Source: Hyphomicrobiales bacterium (GTDB taxonomy: Bacteria; Pseudomonadota; Alphaproteobacteria; Rhizobiales; Rhizobiaceae). From it: a stretch of 57,383 nt of DNA. A program made the translations under genes and the position numbers. The notes beneath the pieces are model-generated. The model was given only the letters and a program-made list of their open reading frames with translations. It was not told the DNA's origin and did not search any database. This document shows positions 42,377 to 50,414 of this stretch, in pieces; the stretch's first letter is position 1, and the number at the start of each line of letters is the position of its first letter. The stretch covers positions 1 through 57,383 of the forward strand of contig UCIA01000009.1 in NCBI GenBank assembly GCA_900472295.1. The letters run 5' to 3'.

Positions 42377-43129
42377 TCAGATCGCGGTGTAGCCGGCGTC
42401 AGCGGTGACGATGCTGCCTGTCATCAGGCTCGATGCATCGGAGGCCAGGAACAGCACCACCGATGCAATCTCTTCCGGTTTGCCCAGGCGCTTCATCGGC
42501 GTCAGGTCGATCCAGCGATCGAACATCTCCTTGCGCTCCCCCGGATCGCCGAGCAGCGGCGTCTCGATATAGGTCGGCGCGACCGCGTTGACGCGCACGC
42601 CGCGCAGCGCCCACTCCACCGCGAGCGAACGCGTCAGATGATGGACGCCGGCTTTGGCGGCGTTGTAGTGGACCTGCGGCTGCGGCGTGTTGACGATGTC
42701 GGCCGACATCGAGCCGATGTTGACGATGGAGCCACGGCCGGCGCCAAGCATCTTGCGGCCGAAGGCGCGGCAGGTCTTGAACACGCCGGTCAGGTTGATG
42801 CCGATGACGCGGTCCCACTCCTCATCCGACATATCCTCGGCCGGCGTGTTGACCGCGATGCCGGCGTTGCAGACGACAATGTCGAGCGCCGGCAGTTCCT
42901 CGGCGAGCGCGTTAAGCTGCGCGGTGCTGGTGACATCGAGCCGGCGGGGCTCCGCCTGTAGCCCTTGCGCGGTTAGCTTTTCGGCGGCGGCTTTCGCGCG
43001 CTCCAGGTCGAGGTCCGTCACCAGCACGCGCGCGCCCGCTTCGGCCAGCGCCGTCGCGCAGGCCTCGCCGATGCCCTGGCCGGCGCCGGTGACCAGCGCA
43101 AGGCGTCCGGTGAGATCGAATTTGGACAT
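42377..43129 (-). CDS. Short-chain dehydrogenase (polyol dehydrogenase-like)
   Basis: A 250-residue SDR with all motifs: TGAGQGIGEACATAL, DLDLERAK (acidic residue favouring NAD), CNAGIAVNTP, serine in IVNIGSMSAD and HYNAAK (tyrosine and lysine). It ends SIVTADAGYTAI. The start used is MSKFDLTGRLALVTG. It is similar in pattern to threitol, xylitol or sorbitol dehydrogenases. It is divergent from the aldehyde dehydrogenase gene and preceded by the TAG-N5-CTA operator-like palindrome at 43214. It probably catalyses the first oxidation of the polyol or sugar taken up by the ABC transporter at 49073-52976. Confidence 0.84.
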   Translation of the reverse strand: MSKFDLTGRLALVTGAGQGIGEACATALAEAGARVLVTDLDLERAKAAAEKLTAQGLQAEPRRLDVTSTAQLNALAEELPALDIVVCNAGIAVNTPAEDMSDEEWDRVIGINLTGVFKTCRAFGRKMLGAGRGSIVNIGSMSADIVNTPQPQVHYNAAKAGVHHLTRSLAVEWALRGVRVNAVAPTYIETPLLGDPGERKEMFDRWIDLTPMKRLGKPEEIASVVLFLASDASSLMTGSIVTADAGYTAI

Positions 43130-43213
43130 ATAGGGCACGGCGAGGGCTCCTTTTCGTTGCCGCCCGGACGGATTCTCGGCAGGGTCGGCGACCATCCGGA
43201 CGCATTGGCTCCG

Positions 43214-43234
43214 AATGTTAGTAGAGCTAACATT
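43214..43234. promoter_or_regulatory. Operator-like palindrome (TAG-N5-CTA, copy 1) upstream of the polyol SDR
   Basis: AATGTTAG-TAGAG-CTAACATT: perfect 8-bp arms with a 5-bp spacer. Its core TAGTAGAGCTA (43219-43229) recurs with small changes at 43420, 48057 and 49038, all upstream of genes of this cluster. It is the most symmetrical copy. Confidence 0.72.
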
Positions 43235-43419
43235 TTGTCCACGATCCGATCAAGCCAGTGCTGCCGAGAACGTGGCGATCCAGCCGATTTCGATGGCTCA
43301 GCAAGCCGCCTGATTTGAATGATATGAGATAAAAGCGTTTTTTTACAGATAGTTGATGAAATTCAAAAGCGATGTCTTGGGCTTTTGGCGGAAAGGCGAC
43401 GCATAGCGCTTGCTTGAAC
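43235..43419. other. Non-coding part of the divergent SDR/aldehyde dehydrogenase region
   Basis: The space between the two divergent genes (43130-43493, 364 bp) contains no convincing gene. Apart from operator copies 1 and 2 it is relatively AT-rich, with a TTTTTTT run near 43339-43345. Promoters for both directions are expected here. Confidence 0.5.
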
Positions 43420-43430
43420 TAGTAAATCTA
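43420..43430. promoter_or_regulatory. Operator-like core TAGTAAATCTA (copy 2) upstream of the aldehyde dehydrogenase
   Basis: Matches the core of copy 1 at 8 of 11 positions with the outer TAG and CTA kept. A TATATT box (43429-43434) overlaps its right end and may be the -10 box of the aldehyde dehydrogenase-xylulokinase operon. Confidence 0.58.
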
Positions 43431-43493
43431 TATTATGACCGTTGAACGGATCAGGGCCACCTGTGCGGGGGCCGAGATGGAGATGCGCCGGAC

Positions 43494-44963
43494 GTGATCA
43501 GCGAACTCGCCGAAAAGCTCTTTATCGACGGCAGCTGGCGCCAAGGCGAGGGCGGCCGCATTCCCGTCGAGAATCCGGCCACCGGTGGGATTATCGGCCA
43601 TATCGCAGCGGCGACGCCAGTCGAAATCGACGCCGCGGTTGCGGCCGCGCGCAAGGCTTTCAAGAGCTGGTCGCGCCTGCCGTCGGTCGAGCGCTCCAAA
43701 GCGCTGAAGCGGCTCGGCGATGCAATCGCGGCGGAAGTCGACGGCATGGCGCGCACCATGACGCTCGAGCAGGGCAAGCCGCTCAACGAAGCCAAGGGCG
43801 AAATCCTCAAGCTCGCCGAAGCCTGCCATTTCTACGCCGAGGAAGCGGTGCGCATCCATGGCGAAATCATCCCCAACACGACCAACGATCACGAGAGCCT
43901 TGTCGTGCGCGAGCCGATCGGCGTGGTCGGCGCGATCACGCCGTGGAACTATCCGGCCGAACTGATCGGCTGGAAATTGTGCGCGGCACTTGCCGCCGGC
44001 TGCACCATCATCATCAAGCCGGCGGAGCTGACGCCGTTCACCGCGCTTGCCATCGCCCGGATGGCGGAGAACGCACAGATACCGCCAGGCGTGGTCAATG
44101 TGCTGACCGGGCCAGGCTCCAAGGTCGGGCAGGCGATGGTCGAGCACCCCGGCATCGACAAGATCGCGTTCACGGGCTCGAGCGCGGTCGGCCTGCGCAT
44201 CCAGCAATCCTGCCCGACGATCAAGCGCCTGTCGCTTGAGCTGGGCGGCAACTGCCCGCTGATCGTCACTGCGTCGGCGAACCTCGATGCCGCGGTCAAG
44301 GGCGCGGTGCGGCGCTCGTTCCGCAACATGGGCCAGATCTGCATCGCCATCAATCGCATCTATGTCCACCGCTCGATCGAAGCCGAGTTCCTGCAGAAGC
44401 TGCGTGCAGCAGCCGAGAAGCTGGTGATCGGCAACGGCATCGAACGTCCCGATGCCGACCTCGGCGCCATGGCCTCGGCCGAGCCGCTCAACAAGACCAA
44501 AGAGCATCTGGCCGATGCGCTGGCGAAAGGCGCCAGGCTAGTTACCGGCGGCAGCGCGCCGGAAGGCGAAGCTTTCGCGCACGGTCATTTCTTCCGCCCG
44601 ACCGTGGTTGCCGGCTGCACGCATGCGATGAAAGTGATGAGCGAGGAGACGTTCGGTCCGCTGGTCGGCGTCATGGCCTTCGACGGCGTGGCCGAGGCGA
44701 TTGAGCGTGCCAACGACACACCTTACGGGCTGGCCAGCTATGTCTACTCCAAGGACATGGACGAGGTCCGCTACATCTCGGCGCGGCTCGACTATGGCAA
44801 TGTCGCGGTCAACAATGTCGACGCCGGCATCATGAACGCCCCCTATGGCGGCCGTAAGCAGAGCGGCGTTGGCTATGAGCACGGCCGCGAAGGCATGCTC
44901 GAATATCTCAACTTCAAGCATATCCGCATCCGCTACGACGAACCGAAGGTGACGGAGCGATGA
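43494..44963 (+). CDS. NAD(P)-dependent aldehyde dehydrogenase
   Basis: A 489-residue aldehyde dehydrogenase, usual length. It has GVVGAITPWNYPAELIGWKL (cofactor site), KPAELTPFTALA, FTGSSAVGLRIQ, the catalytic glutamate in LELGGNCPL and the catalytic cysteine in GQICIAINR; the C-terminal motif is EETFGPLVGV and PYGGRKQSGVGYEHG. It starts with GTG (MISELAEKLFIDG); upstream ATGs are out of frame. The group includes succinate semialdehyde, glycolaldehyde and lactaldehyde dehydrogenases. Overlaps the kinase gene by ATGA. It probably oxidises an aldehyde from pentose or polyol breakdown. Confidence 0.88.
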   Translation: MISELAEKLFIDGSWRQGEGGRIPVENPATGGIIGHIAAATPVEIDAAVAAARKAFKSWSRLPSVERSKALKRLGDAIAAEVDGMARTMTLEQGKPLNEAKGEILKLAEACHFYAEEAVRIHGEIIPNTTNDHESLVVREPIGVVGAITPWNYPAELIGWKLCAALAAGCTIIIKPAELTPFTALAIARMAENAQIPPGVVNVLTGPGSKVGQAMVEHPGIDKIAFTGSSAVGLRIQQSCPTIKRLSLELGGNCPLIVTASANLDAAVKGAVRRSFRNMGQICIAINRIYVHRSIEAEFLQKLRAAAEKLVIGNGIERPDADLGAMASAEPLNKTKEHLADALAKGARLVTGGSAPEGEAFAHGHFFRPTVVAGCTHAMKVMSEETFGPLVGVMAFDGVAEAIERANDTPYGLASYVYSKDMDEVRYISARLDYGNVAVNNVDAGIMNAPYGGRKQSGVGYEHGREGMLEYLNFKHIRIRYDEPKVTER

Positions 44964-46477
44964 TCGAGGGCTTGCTGGGCATCGATATCGGGACATCGGG
45001 CTGCAAGGCGCTGTTGATCGACGCCAGTGGCGCTGTGCTGGCAAGCCAGACGGCAACCTATAGCCTGTCGCAGCCGAAGCCCGGCTGGACCGAGCAGGAC
45101 CCGCAGCTCTGGATTGATGGCGCGCGCGCGGCCGTTGCCGGGGTGCGGGCGCTAGGACCCGACGTCCATATCGCGGCAATCGGCCTTTCCGGCCAGATGC
45201 ATGGCCTGACCGCCCTCGACGCCGGCCATCGTGTGCTGCGCCCGGCGATCCTCTGGAACGACCAGCGCAACGGCGCCGAATGCGCTGATATCACCCAACG
45301 CGCCGCCGGCGTCGACGGGCTGCTCAAGGAGACCAACAATCGCATGCTGGTCGGCTTCACCGGCGGCAAGATCGTGTGGATGCGCAACCACGAAGCCGGG
45401 CTGTTCGGGCGGATGCGGCACATGCTGAACCCGAAGGACTATCTTCGGCTGGTGCTGACCGGCGAGGTAGCGACCGAAGTATCAGATGCTTCGGGCACCG
45501 GGCTGTTCGATGTCCGGCGCCGGACATGGGCGACGGGTCTGCTTGATCTACTCGACATCGATCCGGACATCTTGCCCGCCTGTCATGAATCGCATGTTGT
45601 CAGCGGCCGCGTCAGCCAATCCGGTTCGGAGCTGTTCGGGCTGGAGGCAGGCATACCGGTGGTTGGCGGCGGTGGCGACAGCGTCATCCAGACCATCGGC
45701 TCGGGCGTGATTGCGCCGGGCGATGTGCAGACCACGATCGGCACGGCGGGCATCGTGGCTGCCGCGCTGGACGAGCCGGCAGCCAATCCGGAGGGACGGT
45801 TGCAGGTGTTCTGCAATGTCGCGCCGGACAAATGGCATTGCATGGGCGTTTCGCTCAATGCCGGCGGCGCGATGGAATGGTTGCGCGCGCTGCTGGCCGG
45901 TTTTTCCGACGCAGCACCGTCCGCCGAGCGGATCGCCGAGATCGCGGCCGGCGCGCCGGTCGGTTCGCGGGGGCTTCTGTTCCTGCCCTATCTCAACGGC
46001 GAGCGCTGCCCGCATCCCGATCCTTCGGCGCGCGGTGGTTTCGTCGGCCTGTCGGCACGGCATGGGGCGGCAGAAATGGCACGCAGTGTCATGGAGGGGG
46101 TGACCCATTCGCTCTACGATATCTTCTCGCTGATGAGCCAAGCCAATGTCGGCGGCAGCGTGGTCAAGGCATCAGGCGGTGGCGCGCGCTCGGCGCTGTG
46201 GCGGCAGATGCAGGCCGATCTGTTCGGCTGCGAGGTGGTGACGACCGAAGGCGCCGCTGAAGGCGGGGCGTTCGGCGCCGCTCTTGTCGCCGGCGTCGGC
46301 ATCAATGTTTGGCCGAGCGCGGTCGAGGCGGCGAAAGTCTGCCGCACGGTGACGCGCGAGGTTCCAGATCCTGTCGCGGGAAAAGCCCTGCGCGAGGCCT
46401 TCGAGGTCTATCGCGGCCTGTACGGCGCTCTTTCCCCCAGCTTCGCCGCTCTCGGCGCGGCCGGGCTGGACCGCTAG
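44960..46477 (+). CDS. xylB: FGGY family carbohydrate kinase, xylulokinase-like
   Basis: A 505-residue sugar kinase. It has the N-terminal phosphate motif LGIDIGTSGCKALLID, the substrate region IGLSGQMHGLTALDAGHRVL with RPAILWNDQRNGAEC (typical of D-xylulokinase), the DASGTGLFDVRRRTW segment, and C-terminal FGGY motifs including VKASGGGARSALWRQMQADL and GAAEGGAFGAAL. It phosphorylates D-xylulose or a close ketose. The ATG overlaps the end of the aldehyde dehydrogenase gene. With RpiA downstream it would pass carbon into the pentose phosphate pathway. L-ribulose or another ketose cannot be excluded. Confidence 0.87.
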   Translation: MIEGLLGIDIGTSGCKALLIDASGAVLASQTATYSLSQPKPGWTEQDPQLWIDGARAAVAGVRALGPDVHIAAIGLSGQMHGLTALDAGHRVLRPAILWNDQRNGAECADITQRAAGVDGLLKETNNRMLVGFTGGKIVWMRNHEAGLFGRMRHMLNPKDYLRLVLTGEVATEVSDASGTGLFDVRRRTWATGLLDLLDIDPDILPACHESHVVSGRVSQSGSELFGLEAGIPVVGGGGDSVIQTIGSGVIAPGDVQTTIGTAGIVAAALDEPAANPEGRLQVFCNVAPDKWHCMGVSLNAGGAMEWLRALLAGFSDAAPSAERIAEIAAGAPVGSRGLLFLPYLNGERCPHPDPSARGGFVGLSARHGAAEMARSVMEGVTHSLYDIFSLMSQANVGGSVVKASGGGARSALWRQMQADLFGCEVVTTEGAAEGGAFGAALVAGVGINVWPSAVEAAKVCRTVTREVPDPVAGKALREAFEVYRGLYGALSPSFAALGAAGLDR

Positions 46478-46487
46478 GGGAGATGAG

Positions 46488-47177
46488 ATGACGCTCCTTC
46501 AAAAGCCACGCTACGAAGCCCTGGTTTTCGATCTCGACGGGACGCTGATCGACAGCGCGCCCGACATTGCCGGCGCCGTCAACGAGGTGCTGGAGCGCCG
46601 AGGCTGGCCGGTGCAGAGCGTGGCTTTCGTGGAGAAATTCATCGGCTTCGGTCCGCGCCGACTGCTGCTCGATCTGCTGGTGGCTGTCGGCCTGCCGAGC
46701 GACGATGCGACGGTTGACGAAGCGGTGCGCGAATACCTCGCCAACTATGAGCGGTCGCCGGCCGGCCGCACGCTGTTCTATCCCCATGTGCGTGAGGATC
46801 TGGAGGCACTGCACGGCGCCGGCATACGCCTGGGAATCTGCACCAACAAGCCGCAAGGCCTTTCGCTGAAGGTACTGGACATACTCGGTATCGCGCACCT
46901 CTTCGAAATTGTCGTCGGCGCCGATATTGCTCCGGCCAACAAGCCCGATCCGCGCCATCTGCAGGCCGTGGCGCAGGCCATGAAACTGGACGGAACGCCC
47001 TGGGCCTATATCGGCGACACCGCTGTCGACCAGACCACGGCGCGCGCCGCAAAAATTCCCTTCTTCGCCGTTTCGTGGGGCAGCGGTGGCAAGCTCGATG
47101 TGCCGCCGGATGCGCGTTTGATCCGCCTGAGCGATCTCTCGGACACAAGGCCCGTTGAAGCCGGGCAGGAGAGCTGA
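46488..47177 (+). CDS. HAD-like phosphatase (phosphoglycolate phosphatase type)
   Basis: A 229-residue hydrolase with the HAD motifs in order: FDLDGTLIDSAPDI (nucleophile and acid aspartates), the motif II threonine in GICTNKPQG, lysine in PANKPDPRHL and YIGDTAVDQTTARAA (motif IV). The cap is of the helical C1 type (ADIAGAVNEVLERRGWP). It is similar to Gph. It is encoded 10 bp after the kinase and 2 bp before the regulator. Possible roles are removal of phosphoglycolate or of another sugar phosphate made by the kinase. Confidence 0.87.
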   Translation: MTLLQKPRYEALVFDLDGTLIDSAPDIAGAVNEVLERRGWPVQSVAFVEKFIGFGPRRLLLDLLVAVGLPSDDATVDEAVREYLANYERSPAGRTLFYPHVREDLEALHGAGIRLGICTNKPQGLSLKVLDILGIAHLFEIVVGADIAPANKPDPRHLQAVAQAMKLDGTPWAYIGDTAVDQTTARAAKIPFFAVSWGSGGKLDVPPDARLIRLSDLSDTRPVEAGQES

Positions 47178-47179
47178 CG

Positions 47180-48019
47180 ATGAGCACTAGCCTGCTGCAG
47201 CGGATCGTCCAGGAAAGCGACGGGATGGGCTCGGCCGAGCGCCGCGTAGCCGATTTCGTCAGCGCCAAGCCCGGTGAAGTCATCCATATGAGCATGGCGC
47301 GGCTTTCGCAGGCCTGTGACGTCTCCGATCCCACCATCATGCGTTTTTGTCGGCGCTTCGGCTTCGAAGGCTATCAGGGTTTCAAACTGCATCTGGCGCA
47401 AAGCCTGGTGCCGTCGGCGCCGTTTGCGTACGAGCAGATCGTGCCGGGCGACTCGATCCAGAATGTCGTGCGCAAGACGACGCGCAATTCGCTCAATGCC
47501 ATCCAGCGCCTGCTCGAGGATCTTGCCCCGCAACAGGTCGAGGCGGGCGCGAAACTGCTGCATTCTGCGTCGTGGGTCGGCATCTATGCGAGCGGCATTT
47601 CGGAGATCACCGCGCTCGATGCCGAGCACAAATTCCAGCGGCTGGGCATGCGCTGTGCGGCGCTGATCGGGCGCAAGAAACAGTGGCTGCATGCCGAAAC
47701 GTCGCGGCCGGATGAGGTGACGCTCATCTTCTCGCAGTCTGGCCATACCAAGCAGATGATCGATATCGCGATTGCAGCACGGGCGCGGGGCGGGCGCGTG
47801 CTTTCGGTGACGGCGGCCGGCAGTCCGCTCGCCCATGTCTCGGACGTGCTGATTGCGGTGTTGCCATACGACCGCACGGAACTGCTGACGCCGCTGGCAT
47901 CGCGCCTCAACCATCACCTCATCGTCAACATGTTGGTGACGGCGATCGCCATGACGAGCGGCAGCGAATTTCCCGACCAGCTGCCGGCGCTCGATTCCTG
48001 GCAGACGGACAAAATATAG
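47180..48019 (+). CDS. RpiR/MurR family regulator with SIS domain
   Basis: A 279-residue regulator. N-terminal helix-turn-helix: MGSAERRVADFVSAKPGEVI, MARLSQACDVSDPTIMRFCR and GFEGYQGFKLHLAQSL. The C-terminal SIS (sugar isomerase) domain binds a phosphosugar: SWVGIYASGISEITALDAEH and EVTLIFSQSGHTKQMIDIAI. The gene is last in the aldehyde dehydrogenase operon. It is the natural candidate to bind the TAG-N5-CTA sites and to sense a pentose phosphate; that link is inferred. Confidence 0.9.
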   Translation: MSTSLLQRIVQESDGMGSAERRVADFVSAKPGEVIHMSMARLSQACDVSDPTIMRFCRRFGFEGYQGFKLHLAQSLVPSAPFAYEQIVPGDSIQNVVRKTTRNSLNAIQRLLEDLAPQQVEAGAKLLHSASWVGIYASGISEITALDAEHKFQRLGMRCAALIGRKKQWLHAETSRPDEVTLIFSQSGHTKQMIDIAIAARARGGRVLSVTAAGSPLAHVSDVLIAVLPYDRTELLTPLASRLNHHLIVNMLVTAIAMTSGSEFPDQLPALDSWQTDKI

Positions 48020-48056
48020 TGTTTAGCGTCCTGGAATGGCGACGGCTATAGCCATT

Positions 48057-48067
48057 TAGAAAGTCTA
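48057..48067. promoter_or_regulatory. Operator-like core TAGAAAGTCTA (copy 3) upstream of rpiA
   Basis: Keeps the outer TAG and CTA of the shared core with three inner differences. The 96-bp gap before rpiA is rich in TAG/CTA words and also contains the palindrome GGCTATAGCC (48044-48053). It is the weakest member of the set. Confidence 0.4.
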
Positions 48068-48115
48068 TACCGTATCGACAACTGCTATAGATGTAGTACA
48101 AGGACAAAGGTATCG

Positions 48116-48826
48116 ATGAGCGCACAGGATGAAGCCAAGAAAGCTGCCGGACGCCGCGTCATCTCGGAGTATGTCAGGGACGGCATGAAGCTCGGCCTGG
48201 GCTCCGGCACGACATCGCATTTCTTCGTGCGCGAACTCGGCAAGCATGTCGCCAACGGGCTGAAGCTGACCTGCACCACGACGTCGCGCTCCACCAACGA
48301 TGTCGCGCGCGAAGTCGGCATTGCCCTTACCGATCCCAACGAGATCGGCGAAATCGACCTGACGATCGACGGACCCGACGAGATCGACCGCGACCTCAAC
48401 ATGATCAAGGGCGGCGGCGCCTGCCTGCTGTGGGAGAAGATCGTCGCGCATGCCTCCAAGCGCATGATCACAGTCTGCGACGAGACCAAGATCGTCGAGC
48501 AGCTCGGCGCCTTTCCGCTGCCGGTCGAGGTCGTCCAGTTCGCCTGGAAACAGACCGAGCGAATGGTCTCGGACACGCTTGCACGTCACCGCATCAAGAA
48601 CGCCGTCATCACGCGGCGCATGCGCGACGAACAGCCGGTGGTAACGGACAGTGGAAACTTCATCCTCGACTGCCGTTGCGGCGTGATCCCGGCGCCCGCC
48701 AAGCTCGAGATCGAACTCAATCGCATTCCGGGCGTGGTCGAGAACGGCCTGTTCACCCGCGAGTCGCAAGGGATGGTGGTGGGACGCCTGGACGGAACGA
48801 CGTATGTCGTGACGCGCGTGGCGTAG
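48116..48826 (+). CDS. rpiA: Ribose-5-phosphate isomerase A
   Basis: A 236-residue isomerase interconverting ribose-5-phosphate and ribulose-5-phosphate. Family motifs: GMKLGLGSGTTSHFFVRELG (phosphate site), LTIDGPDEIDRDLNMIKGGG (catalytic region with aspartates), LLWEKIVAHASKRMITVCDE, and VTDSGNFILDCRCGVI. It probably has its own promoter, since 96 bp separate it from the regulator gene. It is a likely second, pathway-linked copy of the housekeeping enzyme. The replacement of the usual REK by WEK near residue 105 is a small deviation. Confidence 0.9.
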   Translation: MSAQDEAKKAAGRRVISEYVRDGMKLGLGSGTTSHFFVRELGKHVANGLKLTCTTTSRSTNDVAREVGIALTDPNEIGEIDLTIDGPDEIDRDLNMIKGGGACLLWEKIVAHASKRMITVCDETKIVEQLGAFPLPVEVVQFAWKQTERMVSDTLARHRIKNAVITRRMRDEQPVVTDSGNFILDCRCGVIPAPAKLEIELNRIPGVVENGLFTRESQGMVVGRLDGTTYVVTRVA

Positions 48827-49037
48827 TAAAACCTATTTTTCTATCGATCCGCCACGGGAGCTTTCATGCCGACGGCGGCCGCACCTTGCTGCCTCTCTGT
48901 CGATCTGTGTGTGTGCGGCAAGTATATGATATTAGTGAATTTTAATTCAAGGCACACCGGACATCCGGTGGCGGAGACTGGGTCGGAATTTTCGGTTGCG
49001 CTTGCCTTCAGAGGTGCTTGCGCTGCGATTTATTAGC

Positions 49038-49048
49038 TAGTAAAGCTA
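49038..49048. promoter_or_regulatory. Operator-like core TAGTAAAGCTA (copy 4) upstream of the ABC binding-protein gene
   Basis: Differs from copy 1 at one of 11 positions (TAGTAGAGCTA). It lies 25 bp upstream of the start of the binding-protein gene. The 48827-49072 gap holds nothing else recognisable. Confidence 0.62.
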
Positions 49049-49072
49049 CATCGGTATCTCAGGGAGGAACAG

Positions 49073-50176
49073 ATGGACGAAATCAATCGGACGAATGCAA
49101 TCACGCGCCGCGGCCTGCTGAAGGCCGGCGGCGCCATCGGCGTTGCCATGGGCGCGACCGCCTTGACGGGCAGTTCGGCATGGGCGCAGGACGCAGGCTT
49201 CATTCCCTACAGCAACAAGAGCCTCGACTATTATTTCTTCGTCATCCAGGAAGAATCGGTGAAGCGCGCCGTCGGCGCCAGTTCGATGAAATTCCAGGCC
49301 ACCAACGCCAGCTTCGACAACACCAGGCAGCTCGAGCAATGGCAGAGCCTGATGCTGAGCCAGCCGTCGGCGATCGTGTCCGATCCGATCGACAGCCAGG
49401 CGATCGTCAGCGCCATCAAGCGCTACAACCAGAAGAAAATCCCGGTCGCCATCATCGACACGCCGTCGGATGGCGGCGACGTCGCCATCACCGTCAGCTT
49501 CGACAACAAGCTCGGCGGCGTCATGGCAGCGCAGGAGATCATCAAGCGCCTGACGGCGAAGCATGGCAGCCCGAAGGGCACGGTGCTGAACTGCTTCGGC
49601 GCGCTGGAAAGCGTTGCCTGGCGCCTGCGCAAGGAAGGCATGGACGAAGAGTTCGCCAAATACCCTGATATCAAGTACCTGGCCCGCCCGACCGAGGGCG
49701 CGCTGGACAAGATGCTGGCGGTCACGCTGTCGACGCTGTCGGAATTCCCCGATCTCGACGCCGTGCACGCGCCGTCGGATTCGCCTTCGCGCGGCATCGT
49801 CACGGCGCTGCAGCAGAAGGACCGCTGGAAGAAGACCGGCGAGGAAGGGCATGTCATCTTCGTCAACATCGACGGCGAGCCGGTGGCGCTGAAGTGGATC
49901 CAGGACGGCTATATGGATGCCTGCGTGTCGCAGGACCCGATCGCCTATGGCGAGATCGCGGTCGAGATGTTGGTCAAGCATGCGATCAAGGGCGAGGCGG
50001 TGCCGCTCGGCACCTATGAGAACAAAAAGTATTTCTGGGAAAAGGGCGAGATCGTCGCCGGCAAGCCGGGACCGACGCTGATCATCCCGCCCTTCGTGAT
50101 CGACTCCACCAACGCCGCCGACAAGCGGCACTGGGGCTCGATCGCGGAAAAGGACTGGGGCATTCCTTACACTTGA
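49073..50176 (+). CDS. Ribose-type sugar ABC transporter substrate-binding protein
   Basis: A 367-residue periplasmic binding protein. It has a twin-arginine signal (ITRRGLLKAGGAIGVAMGAT, cleavage near SAWAQD), so export by Tat is likely. The fold is the ribose/galactose-binding type: IVSDPIDSQAIVSAIKRYNQ, KIPVAIIDTPSDGGDVAITV then SFDNKLGGVMAAQEI, HAPSDSPSRGIVTAL and FVNIDGEPVALKWIQDGYMD. GGGAGGAA stands before the ATG. First gene of the transporter unit, preceded by operator copy 4. The ligand is probably a pentose, pentitol or tetritol. Confidence 0.9.
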   Translation: MDEINRTNAITRRGLLKAGGAIGVAMGATALTGSSAWAQDAGFIPYSNKSLDYYFFVIQEESVKRAVGASSMKFQATNASFDNTRQLEQWQSLMLSQPSAIVSDPIDSQAIVSAIKRYNQKKIPVAIIDTPSDGGDVAITVSFDNKLGGVMAAQEIIKRLTAKHGSPKGTVLNCFGALESVAWRLRKEGMDEEFAKYPDIKYLARPTEGALDKMLAVTLSTLSEFPDLDAVHAPSDSPSRGIVTALQQKDRWKKTGEEGHVIFVNIDGEPVALKWIQDGYMDACVSQDPIAYGEIAVEMLVKHAIKGEAVPLGTYENKKYFWEKGEIVAGKPGPTLIIPPFVIDSTNAADKRHWGSIAEKDWGIPYT

Positions 50177-50205
50177 TGAGCCAGGTCCTATCCTATCTCT
50201 TCTGG

Positions 50206-50253
50206 AGCATGATCCTTTCCCGAATATCGGTTTCCACTTTTCGGGATCATGCT
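50206..50253. repeat. Rhizobial-type palindromic intergenic repeat
   Basis: AGCATGATCC and GGATCATGCT form perfect 10-bp outer arms of a 48-bp element whose interior (CCGAATATCGG, TTTCCACTTTTCGG) is also partly self-complementary. Elements of this form are frequent in intergenic DNA of Rhizobiales. Here it sits inside an operon, between the binding-protein and ATPase genes, where a hairpin could set different transcript levels. It is the only copy in the window. Confidence 0.75.
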
Positions 50254-50414
50254 TTGGCAGCGGCCGATGCCTGCACTGCCACGCCGCCTCTTGACGGCGT
50301 GGCACTTTCGGCCTCGACTGCCTGTGGTCCTACCCAGGAAGCGCCGCGTTGGAGCAGCCGGTCGGGACACATCGAGGCGCCGCCGACGGACCGTCACGCA
50401 TTCGGGAGTTTTTG

